DNA of 64,000 nt. Source: Celoporthe dispersa. Taxonomy: Eukaryota; Ascomycota; Sordariomycetes; Diaporthales; Cryphonectriaceae. The notes under the pieces are model-generated. The model was not told the DNA's origin and ran no database searches. It worked only from the letters and a program-made list of their open reading frames with translations. A program made the translations under genes and the position numbers. Positions 1 to 10,472 of the stretch are shown here, piece after piece. The stretch covers positions 4,092,001 to 4,156,000 of the forward strand of contig WAID01000009.1 in assembly GCA_016584495.1 (NCBI GenBank), read 5' to 3'. How positions within the stretch are numbered: the first letter of the stretch is position 1; each line of letters begins with the position of its first letter.

Positions 1-969
1 GAGGATCTGGGCAGGCCATCATCGTTAGCGCGATCGCATGGGCGAAAGGCAGACGGAGGAGATGATGGAGAGAAGAAACACGTGCTCGCTCGTTCTCCAG
101 GCAGGGGATGTACCGTGGTAGGTGTTGTGCTAGCAGTGATGCGATGTGATATGACTTGAGGCTAGAGAAGAGCCGTCAGACCAAAGAAGAACGCAGCAGG
201 GTCGACACCAGACCAAGAAAGGTCTAAAGTCTGGGCTGGACTCCCCCCTTCCGCCGACCCGACTGCGTGGCTACCGGGGCTTCATGGGGAAAGGCTCCCA
301 CGCGAAGCCTCTGCCGTGTCTCAAAATTAGCAGTGGCGCCGTCGACGGTTACCGCCAGGCCGTCTGCCTGCTACTGTCTACTACGTAGCATCGTCTTTGC
401 CAGAAACGTGGGGAAGACAAAGCAAGTGCCGAGCACTGGCAGAGGCAAGGCGGGGATGATACCATAACTTAGTCCAAAACCAGCTGAGGCTGTGTCTCTC
501 CTCCCAAGGGCCCAAGACATGCCAGCGCTACCAAGCAAAGTCGCAAACGACCGGCGCGAGAGCCGGCGCGTTGCTGGACCAAGTATCGTGGGGGTCTCGG
601 ATATCTTTGGCCCGACCTGTGCTGGACGATACTCTGTCGCATGCGGAACGGTGATCGATGGAGGCGAGAGGCTGATGGGGGATCGGGACGGGCTGTGATC
701 GATCATCATGGCTCCTTTTCCTCAAAACGACCATGTCTCACGGGAGAGAGTTGGCCGAGGAGTTCGGTCTGACCAAGACATTCCAAGGTTCTTCGCTCTG
801 TGGATAGGAGGCTCTCGACCTTGCGTCAAGTCTGAGACCTCCTCGAAGACGTGTGCAACGGATATCCTCTTGTCCAGCCTGAAGCTGCGCAGCACCCAAC
901 ACTACTCCTCCTCCTAGGAACAGCAGCAAACAAGCAAGGCTCTCTCAGAATCTCAACCAATCTCCAGAC
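1..969. other. gene-free left edge
   Basis: I see no convincing coding region. The short open frames here overlap each other on both strands and resemble no family I recognise. No telomere-type repeat is visible at position 1. The last 150 bases are probably promoter and 5' leader of the gene that starts at 970. Confidence 0.5.
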
Positions 970-2304
970 ATGTCCGCAGTGATGAAGCAGAAGAAGGCCA
1001 TGTCCGACCCTACGGATGCAGAGTCGCAACCTCTCAACGCCGCCGCCCCCTACGCAGACAGCATCGATAGCGAGGAGGACGGCTTCTCGATGCTCAACAG
1101 CGGCTCCCAGCCATCGAGAGGCAGGAGAAGCTACCTCCTCCGCACGCCTCTCCTTGTCCTGGGCGTTCTCGTCTGCACTGGCATCCTGGGCGCCCTCGTG
1201 GGTGCGTTTGTGCGCGGCCGACTCGCTGACTGGGACGCTCGCTGTGCAGAGTACACAGCAAAGTACTGTAAGTATGCTTCTTCGGGTGATTGCATCTCTG
1301 CAGGACTAACCACTTTTTTTTTCCTTCTCAAAGCGCCTGTGGTTCGTGATGTGGCCGTCAGATACGACACACAGCTCTTCAACGGCTCCCTCATGAAGGA
1401 GGACATCTACCGGCAGGGAGCTGGTCCAGAGGTGGATGCCGCATGGGAAGCTCTCGGGGTAGACTGTACGTAATACAGGAGAACCCCCGGCCCAACCTTT
1501 CCCCCTTTCTCTGCCTCTGGCCATCATATCCAGAGCGCGAGGGCTTACCTTGAAGGTGCAGACCGAGCCGGGATCATATCGGATGAGGAGGGCCGCATGA
1601 GCGGCTTGACCTCTGCGCATGTGCAGCGGGCCGAGAAGTACGGCGGTGGTTTCTTTGTCAACGTCGAGGGATTACACCACCTCCACTGTCTTGTGAGTTG
1701 TCGCCAGCCAGACCAATGTGCCGAGACTACCAGAACCTCTCTGTCTGACGTGGGCGATGCCATCTCTTCCTCCATTGGTCTTTAGAACCTCCTGCGAAAG
1801 TCGTTGTACTACAACTATGACCACTACAAGGCCATGGGAATGCATGCATTTGCAAACGAAGACTATATCCTACAGCTTCACGTGTGTAAGTGTGAAAGCT
1901 TTCCCCCTCCCCGTCCCACCCACAAGAGTCCTACCAAGCGGCACCGAGGCTGACCGTTCTTCTCAATCGGCTTCTCCCAACCTCCAGCCCACTGCCTCGA
2001 CACACTGCGCCAGGTGCTGATGTGCAACGTCGACACGGGAATGCTGGGCCAGGTGTGGTATGACCAGCAAGAGGCCAAGGCGTTCCCGGACTTCAACACG
2101 AAGCACACGTGTAAGAACTATGATGAGATTAGGGCGTGGGCCGAGAAGAAACAGGTAACGTGCCGCCCTCTTCCCTTTTCTTCTAAGAGAGATCGAGGAA
2201 CAGGAATCTGATGCGAATATGTGCACACAAAGGCACCGCCTGCCGATGAGCTCCCGCTGGACTACATGGGAACACCAGAGGGCGTTCTGCCCGAGATTCC
2301 TTAG
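970..2304 (+). CDS. UstYa-family (DUF3328) oxidase-like membrane protein
   Basis: Six exons fit: 970-1267, 1334-1469, 1536-1692, 1786-1885, 1988-2154, 2233-2304. They sum to 930 nt, a 309-residue protein. It has an acidic N-terminal tail, one membrane segment at about residues 58-81, and the two HxxHC motifs that define the family: HHLHC at 192-196 and HVSHC at 229-233, each split from its context by an intron. Between them lies the usual Y-x-D-H-Y block. Known members (UstYa/UstYb, CctO2-type) act in fungal secondary metabolism, for example in peptide macrocyclisation, oxidation or halogenation, probably at the Golgi/ER membrane. No recognisable RiPP precursor with Kex2-type repeats is present, so its pathway is unknown. 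The gene looks intact, unlike its neighbours. The exon 2/3 junction (gtaata donor, gag acceptor) is the least certain. Confidence 0.88.
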
Positions 2305-3068
2305 AAAAGGGAAATAGAAAGAAAGGGAAAGGGTTTCTTGGTTGGGAAAATACAATACAGGGAGAGAGGAGAGGCTCCTATGCCCTCACTTCACCATGAT
2401 GAAGTCTTGGGAATAGAATGAGCCAGAATATCTCGGGACTTGATGTGTTTGGCCATAGATGCATATTCAGTTCATAGGAAATACCGTCTATCCATCTCGA
2501 CACGCTTCATTTGGCATTAGAAGCAAGCACTAATCGAAGACGAAGTGGCGGAAGACGAAGGAGTACGGCTAGATCGACCTGCTGTAGAGACACCATCGTG
2601 CATCTATAGAGATATTCTCTCGAGCGTCGAGTATGCCTCTCCGCCCCTCCCTTTCTTTTCTCTCTTCACTCTATCAAAATTTTGGCCTTCTCAAGAGCGA
2701 TTTGCCCGGATGTGTTGGTCGACTTCAAGGCTCATAGATCTTCTCCGCACACTTGCTGCATTCAGACAGATGTTCTCCATCGCATGCATACCTTTTCGAC
2801 AGGCTTGACAATAGATGCACATGATACTGACATATTTTCAATTGATGAATTGCTAAGTACCTTTCTCAAGAAGAGCAGCAAAAGCTTTGCGTATACTAAG
2901 GTAATCATGAGTAAAATTCCAACCGTAGCTGTCGGGATTGAAGCGTATCGTTCTTTCAGCTGTCTTGACGGCTGTACCCTTGTGCATTTCTGGCAAGTCG
3001 CTCTGTAACTCGAGAATCCTCCATCTGCAGCACACTTGAACAGAACCCTTCACGTTCTGCGAATGGTT

Positions 3069-3134
3069 GGCCCAGCACTGCGAATGGTTCTGTGTCAACA
3101 CCATTCAACACAGAACCATTCGCAGTGCTGGGCC
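3069..3134. repeat. 27-bp perfect inverted repeat, 12-nt loop
   Basis: Arms 3069-3095 and 3108-3134 are exact reverse complements (left arm begins ggcccagcactgcgaatgg). The loop is 12 nt. A partial extra copy of the arm core, gcgaatggtt, lies just left at about 3059-3068. It is followed by a T-rich stretch. It could fold as a strong hairpin, or be a miniature palindromic transposon relic. Confidence 0.85.
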
Positions 3135-3490
3135 CTTTTTTCTGGTGATCCCTTTTTTTTTCTTTCTCTTTCCCTTTTCTTCAGGTTCCGATGTTCAGAA
3201 GCCCTTTAAAGCTCTTTACATCCTGCTCCATGAATAATACATGCCAGCAGTCCTGAGTGGGTAGCACCAGAGCTAACCCCAGGGTTTGAAGGTGTTGGTT
3301 CCGGCGCGGCCTTGCTTAGCCTTAAAGGCGTTTGCGAAGTCATCTTTGGGGAGTGGAAGGGATCTCTCCGGTTCTATCCCAAAAGACATGTCTCAGACGA
3401 ACCAACCATGTGAGAAGATCACACGTCCAGAGACGTCAATCCGTCTGTTCCTTTCTGATATGAAATGATCGTTCCAAGGAGAATACGGGT

Positions 3491-3560
3491 TCCCTCTATA
3501 GGGTGACAGCCACCTCTTATTGTGGGATCAATAAGAGGTGGCCGTCACCCTATGGAGGGA
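3491..3560. repeat. 31-bp near-perfect inverted repeat
   Basis: Arms 3491-3521 and 3530-3560 pair with about two mismatches around an 8-nt loop; the arms begin and end tccctcta / tatggaggga. The arm sequence is unrelated to the hairpin at 3069, so the two are not copies of one element. They lie within 0.5 kb of each other, immediately downstream of the 3' end of the minus-strand zinc-finger gene. Confidence 0.8.
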
Positions 3561-3670
3561 AGCGTGAACTCGTCAGGAGGTAAATCGAAATGTTGATCAC
3601 CGAAGACGCAAACATTTCGTAACGCTGCACTGACTTGCTAAAGCCGTCGAAGGCTTCTAGCCAAGCCCTG

Positions 3671-4594
3671 TCAATTCTGTCCGTCGTTGTGCTGAATTTC
3701 ATCGGTCTTCTTTCGTGGTCTTCCTCTTTTAGGTCGCTGCCCATCTGGGCCCCGGTACCGTCCGTGGTCACATTGCTGAAGGTGCAGTTGGTGTTGATCG
3801 AGGCCCGCGGGCATGTGACTGTCTGTTCGATGTCCGCATCGACACATGTATGGGCTTCCATTTCTGCACTGTTTTTGCTGAAGATGCCTTTTGTGCTTAT
3901 CAAGTCGCCCGCGAGCACCGCAGCAACACGTGTACATCATGTGCAAGTGTATGCACTCCAGGTGTCGTGCCAGATCCTTCCGTGCTCTGGTGGATCCGCC
4001 GCATCCGGGCTGGACACAAGGCCACCGCGAATCAGTGTTATGCCTGTGGTAGTTCGCAACATGTTCCCTAAAGCACGGGCAACGGTCAGTTGGCGCTTTC
4101 AGTAAGTGAAGCTTCTGGTATGGCTTATATACGTACAAAGCCGCCTCGACGTCGTAGACAGGGACGTCACACTTGCCGCAGTAGAGTAAAGATGACGCAG
4201 CTGAGGATGATGACGAGGCCCCATCGCTCGAAGGCGACAGATTTGCTGGCGGTTGAAGGCTTGGCGATGGCTGCGGTGAAGGCGGAGGACTTGAAGATTG
4301 AGTGGCGGACGGTCGGGGTGAGGTGGGAGGGGGAAGATTAATGAATTGAAAGACGTCGAATGAAGATGATGATGTAGAAGCACAGTCGTCTAACGGATAT
4401 CGAGGGGAGTTCGAACCAAACCGAGAAGGGGTCGGACTAATGTCACTTTCGGCTCTGCCTGGCGTCTGAAAATGTGGTTCAAGACCACAGGCTTCTTCGC
4501 CCAGGGCAGAGCACGCTGCGGACATTCCATCCTGTCCATCTTCGGGATTGGCCGCATTATGATTGTGTAATTCGCACTGGCAATACCATTCCAA
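3671..4594 (-). CDS. C2H2-like zinc-finger protein with AT-hook
   Basis: An uninterrupted 307-residue frame. The N-terminal half is low-complexity and rich in Ser/Pro (about residues 50-135). The C-terminal half carries Cys/His clusters. One is a canonical C2H2 finger (C193, C198, H211, H216). It is followed by a second C-C...H-H set (C223-C225, H234, H237) and a third (C251, C253, H268, H271). Near the C-terminus an AT-hook core RGRP (290-293) sits in a lysine/arginine patch. This points to a nuclear DNA-binding protein. The layout (disordered N-terminus, degenerate fingers, AT-hook) is common among lineage-specific fungal regulators in accessory regions. No specific target can be named. It could regulate neighbouring genes, but nothing in the sequence shows it. 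Confidence 0.72.
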   Translation of the reverse strand: MEWYCQCELHNHNAANPEDGQDGMSAACSALGEEACGLEPHFQTPGRAESDISPTPSRFGSNSPRYPLDDCASTSSSSFDVFQFINLPPPTSPRPSATQSSSPPPSPQPSPSLQPPANLSPSSDGASSSSSAASSLLYCGKCDVPVYDVEAALYVYKPYQKLHLLKAPTDRCPCFREHVANYHRHNTDSRWPCVQPGCGGSTRARKDLARHLECIHLHMMYTCCCGARGRLDKHKRHLQQKQCRNGSPYMCRCGHRTDSHMPAGLDQHQLHLQQCDHGRYRGPDGQRPKRGRPRKKTDEIQHNDGQN

Positions 4595-5786
4595 ATCATC
4601 CAGAAAACAGGACCGATCTTGTTCTATGCGGTGATCATTGTGACAGTCCGAAATGTCTGGTGCGCCGAGAGAACTCTCGGCGCCAGACTAGATCGCTGGT
4701 GGGTGGTGGGTTTTGGAATCGATGCTGTGGTAAGAGCTAGTGGAGGGCTCCACAGGCCTCGCGGTTCGTGCAATGGAACCTCCTGAGAGGCAAATCGTCA
4801 GTGCAGGTTCTATGACCAGATCTCTGCCAAACACGCAACATACCAGGTTGGGGGAGGCCGAATCACGAGGAAGTGGTACCGTAATGAGCGGCCACTGCGC
4901 GCGGATGCCGAACACAGCAACGCTGCAAGAACGATGCGATGACGAGACCCAGCTCGGGATAGCCCTGGGATCACGAACGGTTTTGTGCCCCTCTCAAGGC
5001 TCACGCTATACCGTTGTAGGCATAGCAGTTGCTTAATGAGCAACTAGTTTTCACCGCCTGATGCGCATTGCACCTGCAGTAAGAAGCCACACTAGCACTG
5101 CAGTAGTAAGGCTCCCTTGAGAAGGGCCCGATTTCCCATTCGTCCAGAAGACCGATGACAGAAGGGTTGACGCAGACATGCAGACATACAGTTTGCACCT
5201 TCCCAAGGGCCGGTTTGATGATTGGGTGGTTCAGTCGTTGCATGAACAAGCCAGAAATCATACACAATCGCAGCTGGACGGACAGGGATTTATTTTCGAA
5301 AAAAATTGGCCCTCCAATCGATATTGCCTACCTGTATTGTTAATTTCTGACAGCAGTCACCACGACTCCATGCATCAGTGTTACGAGCTAGCTGCACACA
5401 AAGCCTCAGGGCCAGATTTCTCAATGGCTGGACGAAGTGAAGGATGTATCTTGCGGCCAATCGAAAAACTGGCCCTTCAAGCAGTGTGGACAACAAGCGC
5501 GGCATGTGTAGTGACCACGAGCTCAAGAGATGGCGACACATGATAGCTTCGGTAGGGCTGCAACACAACACAGCGGGCGAGGCAACCCAAAGAAAGATCT
5601 ACAGGTTATTCTCTATAGGAACAGGTCAATTATATAAACACACGAGCTGCTGCGCTCCAGTGACCAGACTCACAATTCATGCTTGCGCGATGAGACTCCG
5701 AGCACAAGCCACCTTAGAAACACAGCTTTTTCTCTTCTCTCCCTGCTCCAGAGCCTCCGCACTTACGCACAAGGACTCGAGACACC
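4595..5786. other. gene-free spacer with one hairpin
   Basis: Apart from the small hairpin at 4655-4688 and probable promoter DNA on both sides, I see nothing that looks coding. Short frames on both strands have no recognisable family. Confidence 0.5.
4655..4688. repeat. 15-bp inverted repeat with 2-nt bulge
   Basis: Left arm 4655-4671 and right arm 4674-4688 (ctctcggcgccagac) pair completely except for two unpaired bases (tg at 4661-4662), with a 2-nt loop. It lies just upstream of the start of the minus-strand zinc-finger gene, so it could be a palindromic regulatory site or a small hairpin relic. Confidence 0.65.
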
Positions 5787-6310
5787 ATGGCTCAATCCAA
5801 CAAATCGTCCCAACCCTCTGACATGCCCAGCGGAGCGCAGCTAGCACAGACGGACACTGCGAAAACTCGTACGTCATCCTTTCGTTATCTCTCAGAACAA
5901 GGAGTAAAGAGTGGTCACTCAGTATCTAATGTGGTCTACTAGATACAGAGTCCTTCACCATGTCTTGCTGGCTGGCACAGAATCCCGAGGATGAGCCCTG
6001 GCGAGGGCCATGCATAGTGGATGAGGTCAACGTTGGGTCTTTGCAAGGACACGTCGGCCATTGCACAAATGCAGGGGACACGGGTGACTGGAGCCTCGTT
6101 GTGGAAAACGGCTCGATCAAGAGCGTAAACAAAACAACTCGTACTCGCAAAGAGTGTGGGTCACGAGTGAAAAGCATTTCTAGGGACCAAGACAATCCTG
6201 GTCAATTCCGAGGAATTGCGCAACTGCCTCACGCTGAGTTCCCGGTGCCGAGTTATTCCGGGGAAGTATCCTCAGACGGCCCTGGCCACATCCGTGGTGC
6301 AACTCTATAG
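5787..6310 (+). CDS. small protein of unknown function
   Basis: Two exons, 5787-5868 and 5943-6310, join across a 74-nt intron (gtacgt donor, tag acceptor) to give a 149-residue protein. The start ATG sits in good context (gacaccATGG). It has no signal peptide, membrane segment or motif that I recognise. It is hydrophilic, with a Trp/Pro-rich patch near the middle of the second exon and three or four cysteines. The main support is that splicing keeps one frame open through both exons. It may be a lineage-specific gene. A spurious frame cannot be excluded. Confidence 0.45.
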
Positions 6311-6749
6311 TGTTGAAGCTACGGCGCCGGCGCTTGATAATGGCCCTGTGGAAGATAGTTTAGGGCGGGTGTCTTTCATTAAGTTGTCTATTAGTTGTGT
6401 CTAGGATAGAAGCTTTCGCGAAGAGGGCGCTTTGCAGAATGACCGAAGTAAGGGCCGTTCTGCAAGGGTATCAAATTTAACGCAGTGGTTACATATATAA
6501 TTTGACTGTGACCTCTCTAACAGCCAAGAAGTTGCGTCAGATCAAGTAGTCGACGCAAAATACATAGCATAATGCTGTACGAAACCGTCCTCCCCAAGAT
6601 CGCGGTAGTAGTCGGCTCCCAACTGTCGAATCTAAGAGTAGAATAGTAGAACCCCTCCTCCCCCCTGCCAGAAGCGCGATCCTTGAAGGCAAAGCATATC
6701 CACAAACGCTCTGATACCTCATGATTGGACTAGCCAGCTTCCCGTCTGA
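6311..6749. other. spacer between convergent genes
   Basis: This is the 3' side of both the small plus-strand gene and the minus-strand transporter remnant. No coding signal is seen. Confidence 0.45.
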
Positions 6750-8030
6750 TCAAGCCCCAGGAGCTTTGTTCTCATCAACATCTTGGCTCTGGATTTCAAC
6801 CCCCATCTCCTCGGTCTTCTTTTGCACATCAGTTGTTGCATCTCCACCCTGCGGAGGCCTCTCAATTCTCTTGAAGCCAAGCGTCAGTCCGGTCAAGAGG
6901 GCGGCGCCCGCGAATATAATGGCCATTGCCCAGGCAGCCCTTAGCCCATCCAAATAGGCTTTACGTATAGCCAACAGTTGATCGCCACTAAATACTCGCC
7001 CGAGATCGGTAGCGCCGGTTGAAATGATTGTCTCTCGACTGACATCGGGAAGGCGTTCAGAGGCAGTGGCCAGTAGGCGAGTAAGGAGGACGGACTGGGC
7101 TGCGGCTACGGATAGTGCACCTGAGATCAGCTGGAAGACTGTTGTAGAGAACTATTGTCAGCATCTGGTCTTGAAATTTTGGCGTGCAGTCAATCGGCTT
7201 CCAGATGATGACAGTGCATGTGTGTAGCATTCATTATCTAGAATATGACAATTGGATCTCACTTACAAAGAACAGTTGACATCGATGTAGCCAGGTCTTC
7301 TGGCTTGGAGAAGGCTTGCACAACCATGAGCGGAATCTGCTGGCAGATGCCGTTACCAAATCCAACGACAAACTGGAAGCCGATATAGTCTCCAGCGTAG
7401 GAGTCCACCTTAAGGGTATAGAGCAGACCAGCACCAATGGCGGTGAAGCTTGCCCCGACGAAGACAGCTATTTAAATGTTAGCGTTTGAACAACAACGAC
7501 AGATTATGTGGGAGGGATGAATTACATGCCGAGACAATGAGCGAAAGTACTTGAATTCCACTTAGGGTCGGGCTAGAGCCCTTGACAGATTGGAAGTATA
7601 GGGGTAGATTATAGATCATCGAGGAATTAGCGCAGCTCAGCCTATTTCCCACTGATCAGCCAACATTATCCAGGGCAATGCATCGTGACCAGGGAGCCTA
7701 CTGACAAGAACATAAAGGCCGAGCCACCAGCGACATGGCGCTGTGCAAGAATTCGTGGAATGATGGACGCCCGCTGATCGAGGGCCCATTGCACCAATCT
7801 GAAGGCAATGGCGAGCAGGATACTACCAACGAGTGTGCCAACCACATCTGCGTCGCCCCAAGCTTTCGATAATTACGCCGCCCCATTCGAGGGCAAGGAA
7901 GTAACAGACGATGGATGCAACTGCCAAAGTCGTACCCAGTAGATCCAGCTGTAGAAGTTTTTCTTTGACAGTTGCTTGCGGGAGGGAAGGTTGATGTAAA
8001 AGCCATTGAAAGATTGGGGACAGCAATCAG
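6750..8030 (-). pseudogene. 5'-truncated MFS drug-efflux transporter (DHA2 type)
   Basis: The C-terminal half of a 14-helix major-facilitator efflux pump is readable on the minus strand. It begins near 8026 with KEKLLQLDLLGT and ALEWGG, continues with GTLVGSILLAIAFRLVQWAL and PRILAQRHVAGG, then the later helices. The frame ends with AYLDGLRAAWAMAII and a hydrophilic tail, with a TGA stop at 6750. Short introns with good splice sites are still present, for example donor gtaagt near 7267 and acceptor cag near 7144. The first five or six helices are absent, the GFYINLP block lies in another frame, and there is a one-base break between ALEWGG and WGDADV. No start is available, because the DNA to the right leads into a plus-strand gene. 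DHA2 pumps often export secondary metabolites. Here the gene is dead or a fragment. Confidence 0.75.
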
Positions 8031-8418
8031 TACTGGATACATGTAGCAGGATATTGAACAGGTGATCAACGCCTCTTCTCGTCTCGGGCGTGCAGTCATC
8101 CGTGAGCAATCATTTTGAAACAGACATGTGATTTGAACATGTGTTATCTACTTCTCAGCTCTCTGCGGACAAGAGAGGGCTGTTGGTGATACAGCATGCG
8201 GCGACTGTGAATCCTACCCAGGCATTGCACACACGGCGATCTGCAGCCGACCCTAGCTTGCTGCCTTTTTGTAGAATAGAATTCTACCGAGACTTGGCTC
8301 CCAGAAAACAACACAGCCCCCGTCCCGTGGCTTTTCGTCATCTTCAATCCAGTCTTCAACTCCATTTCAGTCTACGGCCAAGTCATACAGTCATATTCAA
8401 TCTGCCCTCATCTCCAGC

Positions 8419-9268
8419 ATGGCTCAACAGCACCCCAACCTGCCCCTGCCTGACTACTTCTCCAAGTTTGCAGCCAATTACGTTCGCCAGACGGGTCACT
8501 CGACGCTCAATATTCTTGCCAATGTCATCAAGGCCGATATCCAGACGTCTGCCCGCCCTATTGGCCCGAACTCGGTTGTGCACGACACGGCCACAGGGCC
8601 CGGCATAGGCGCCGCGGCGCTCGTCGCCAGCCTCCCAAAGGACCAGCTGCCAAAGGAGATTCTGGTATCAGACAATGTCGCCATGATGGTGTCGGCTGCG
8701 CGCGAGTCCCTTGTCGCCTCCCCCGCTGCCCCGCGTTGATTGCAAGGAGCTCGACTCGCAGGACCTGTCGTCGGTGCCTGATGATTACTTCACGCACTCC
8801 ATCGACAACTTCAGCATCTTTACCTTTGTCCGCCCCGCTGACGCCGTCCGCGAGACATACCGCACCCTGTGCCCGGGCGGCCTCGCCCTCGTTACCTGCT
8901 GGCGCCGCTTCGCGCCCATGTTCATCGTCCATGCCGCCCAGAAGAAGATCCGTCCGGACTTACCGCTCATGCCTACACCAAGCCCCGAGTTCTACCAAGA
9001 GGGCGTGCTGCCGAGAGTGGTCGAGGAGAGCGGCTTCGCCAAGGGCAACATAACGATGGCCGATAAGGTCTTGATCGTCGACGACGAGGAGAATATTGCT
9101 GGCCTTACTGCACTGATGTCGGGTCCCATGATGGCCAAGGCGCGCGACGGCTACACGGAGGAGGAGGAGGCTAGGTGGTGTGAGTCTGTTCGTCAGTCCG
9201 TCAAGGAAGAGGTAGAGCAGTTTGGAGGCATCAAGTTCGAGGCCTATATCCTTTTGGCTACCAAGTAG
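8419..9268 (+). CDS. class I SAM-dependent methyltransferase (one frame break)
   Basis: ATG at 8419 opens a frame with the AdoMet-binding region (VVHDTATGPGIGAAAL, residues about 54-69; then ILVSDN). It runs into a stop near 8739. The rest of the same fold continues one base out of phase from about 8711: DSQDL, then HSIDNFSIFTFVRPADAVRE and LCPGGLALVTCW, which are typical motifs IV and VI of Methyltransf_11/25 enzymes. Dropping one base near the C5 run at 8720-8724 gives a single 282-residue protein, a normal length. Substrate unknown; such enzymes often decorate secondary metabolites, which fits the neighbouring NRPS and MFS relics. The break is either an assembly error or an early inactivating mutation. 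Confidence 0.7.
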
Positions 9269-9523
9269 AGAGGCTTGAGCGTATCTGCTCTTGAAGAGGG
9301 AGAAGGAGAGAAAATTTGATTGGGCGCCACTGTGTGTTCTTAACTGATATCTACCCCTGATCTGATCCGAGTGCCTCGTTCCTCCTCGTATGGATGCGGC
9401 GGCATCACCATCTAAAGACGGCGGCGCCGGCTAGTGTCTATGTACGGAGAAGCGGCAGCACAAAAGGGCAAACACGAATGCGAGCGCAAGCGCCTAGCCA
9501 GCAATCATTTCATCGCTGAAGTG

Positions 9524-9977
9524 GACTTCCTTCTTGCAGTGCGGGACTCTGCGAGGTCTGCTCTTAGTCACGGGTCTCGGTTGCACCTCGTCGTTGGACC
9601 TGCTCATGGTGACCTTCCACGAGCGCAGTGCAACTGGCAAGGCGTCATCGTTCGCGAATGGGGCTATAGCGGGGGTTGAACCTCTGATTACGTGGGCCGA
9701 AGGAACCAAGTTTGGCATCATGTTCGAGTTCTTCGCTGTAAATTCGACAGTACTTACACTTCGGATAGAATATGACACACTGGTGTTCTCGGCTGATGAG
9801 ATGCTGGTCATGGCCGAACGGATTGACGCCGGGTTCGAATATCTATGCCAGTATATGGCATCATCAATGAAGGTCAGAGACGTGGAAGATAGATTTCTGC
9901 ATGCTGACGGCAATGTACATGGCAGTAACAGGATTAAGGCCGTAGAGTTCGGGACTCGTCTGGCCACCCTAGTATAG
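9524..9977 (+). pseudogene. remnant of an NRPS condensation domain
   Basis: Two adjacent frames read like the C-terminal half of a fungal non-ribosomal peptide synthetase condensation domain. First comes DFLLAVRDSARSALSHG (9524-9574). Then, after a frame change and loss of about 20 residues, LLMVTFHERSATG, GVEPLITWAEGTKFGIMFEF and LTLRIEYDTLVFSADEM, ending at a TAG at 9977. The MVTFHE and RIEYD blocks are characteristic of this domain. No adenylation or carrier domain follows; the next DNA is featureless. The shard lies 250 bp downstream of the methyltransferase in the same orientation. I recognised the family by motif pattern only; a profile search would settle it. Confidence 0.58.
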
Positions 9978-10472
9978 CAATTGACCTGCTGTAATTCTAA
10001 CATTCTACGAACTCCAGGTGGCATCTTAATCAACGCAATTATTTCCTTAGTTGTTGTACTTGCAGTTCGTCCCAGTTGGTATAGCAGCTGTGAGTAACTC
10101 TCTATGCCCGTAAGCTGTCGTCGGTATTGCAATAAGTTTGAGAGATTGATCTACCCATTTGTGTTGCTGGCACCCGCCGATACGTGGCTGGCGGTGGGGA
10201 AATGGCAGTAAAAACACTGACCATAATGGGATAGTTATAGTTAGAGATCAAGATTTTAAAATTACAAGGCGCTCACACTCTTTCAAGCTCACAGAAAGGT
10301 TCACTTTTCCTCTCATAAGCACTTATTTAGCAATGAATCAGCCAACGCATAGGATTTCAGATTCAACTCACTACCCACAAACATAACTCTGCAAGCTGAG
10401 GATTGTAAGTATGATTCGCAGAGGCCTGCTCGCCGCTTCCGTCATGATTAATTAGACCTTCGCTGCATCGGA
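9978..10472. other. gene-free spacer
   Basis: About 500 bases between the NRPS shard and the broken minus-strand gene. It is A+T-richer than its surroundings. I see no coding or structural feature. Confidence 0.45.

Larger units (their letters stand above)
2305..3670. other. gene-free stretch with two hairpins
   Basis: Between the UstYa gene and the zinc-finger gene there is no supported coding region. The stretch is richer in A+T than the right part of the window and contains the two perfect or near-perfect inverted repeats listed separately. Confidence 0.5.

Noticed and set aside
1..60. Chromosome end
   Set aside because: The accessory gene content suggested a subtelomere, but no TTAGGG-type repeats occur at either edge.
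8688..8745. 58-nt intron in the methyltransferase (gtgtcg to tgcaag) that would restore frame
   Set aside because: It would delete residues that fit the family (SAARESL and the following segment). One surplus base in a C run explains the break better.
9834..9847. ggttcgaat resembling a tRNA T-loop
   Set aside because: Lies inside the NRPS-like coding remnant. No acceptor stem or anticodon arm can be paired around it. No convincing tRNA was found in the window.
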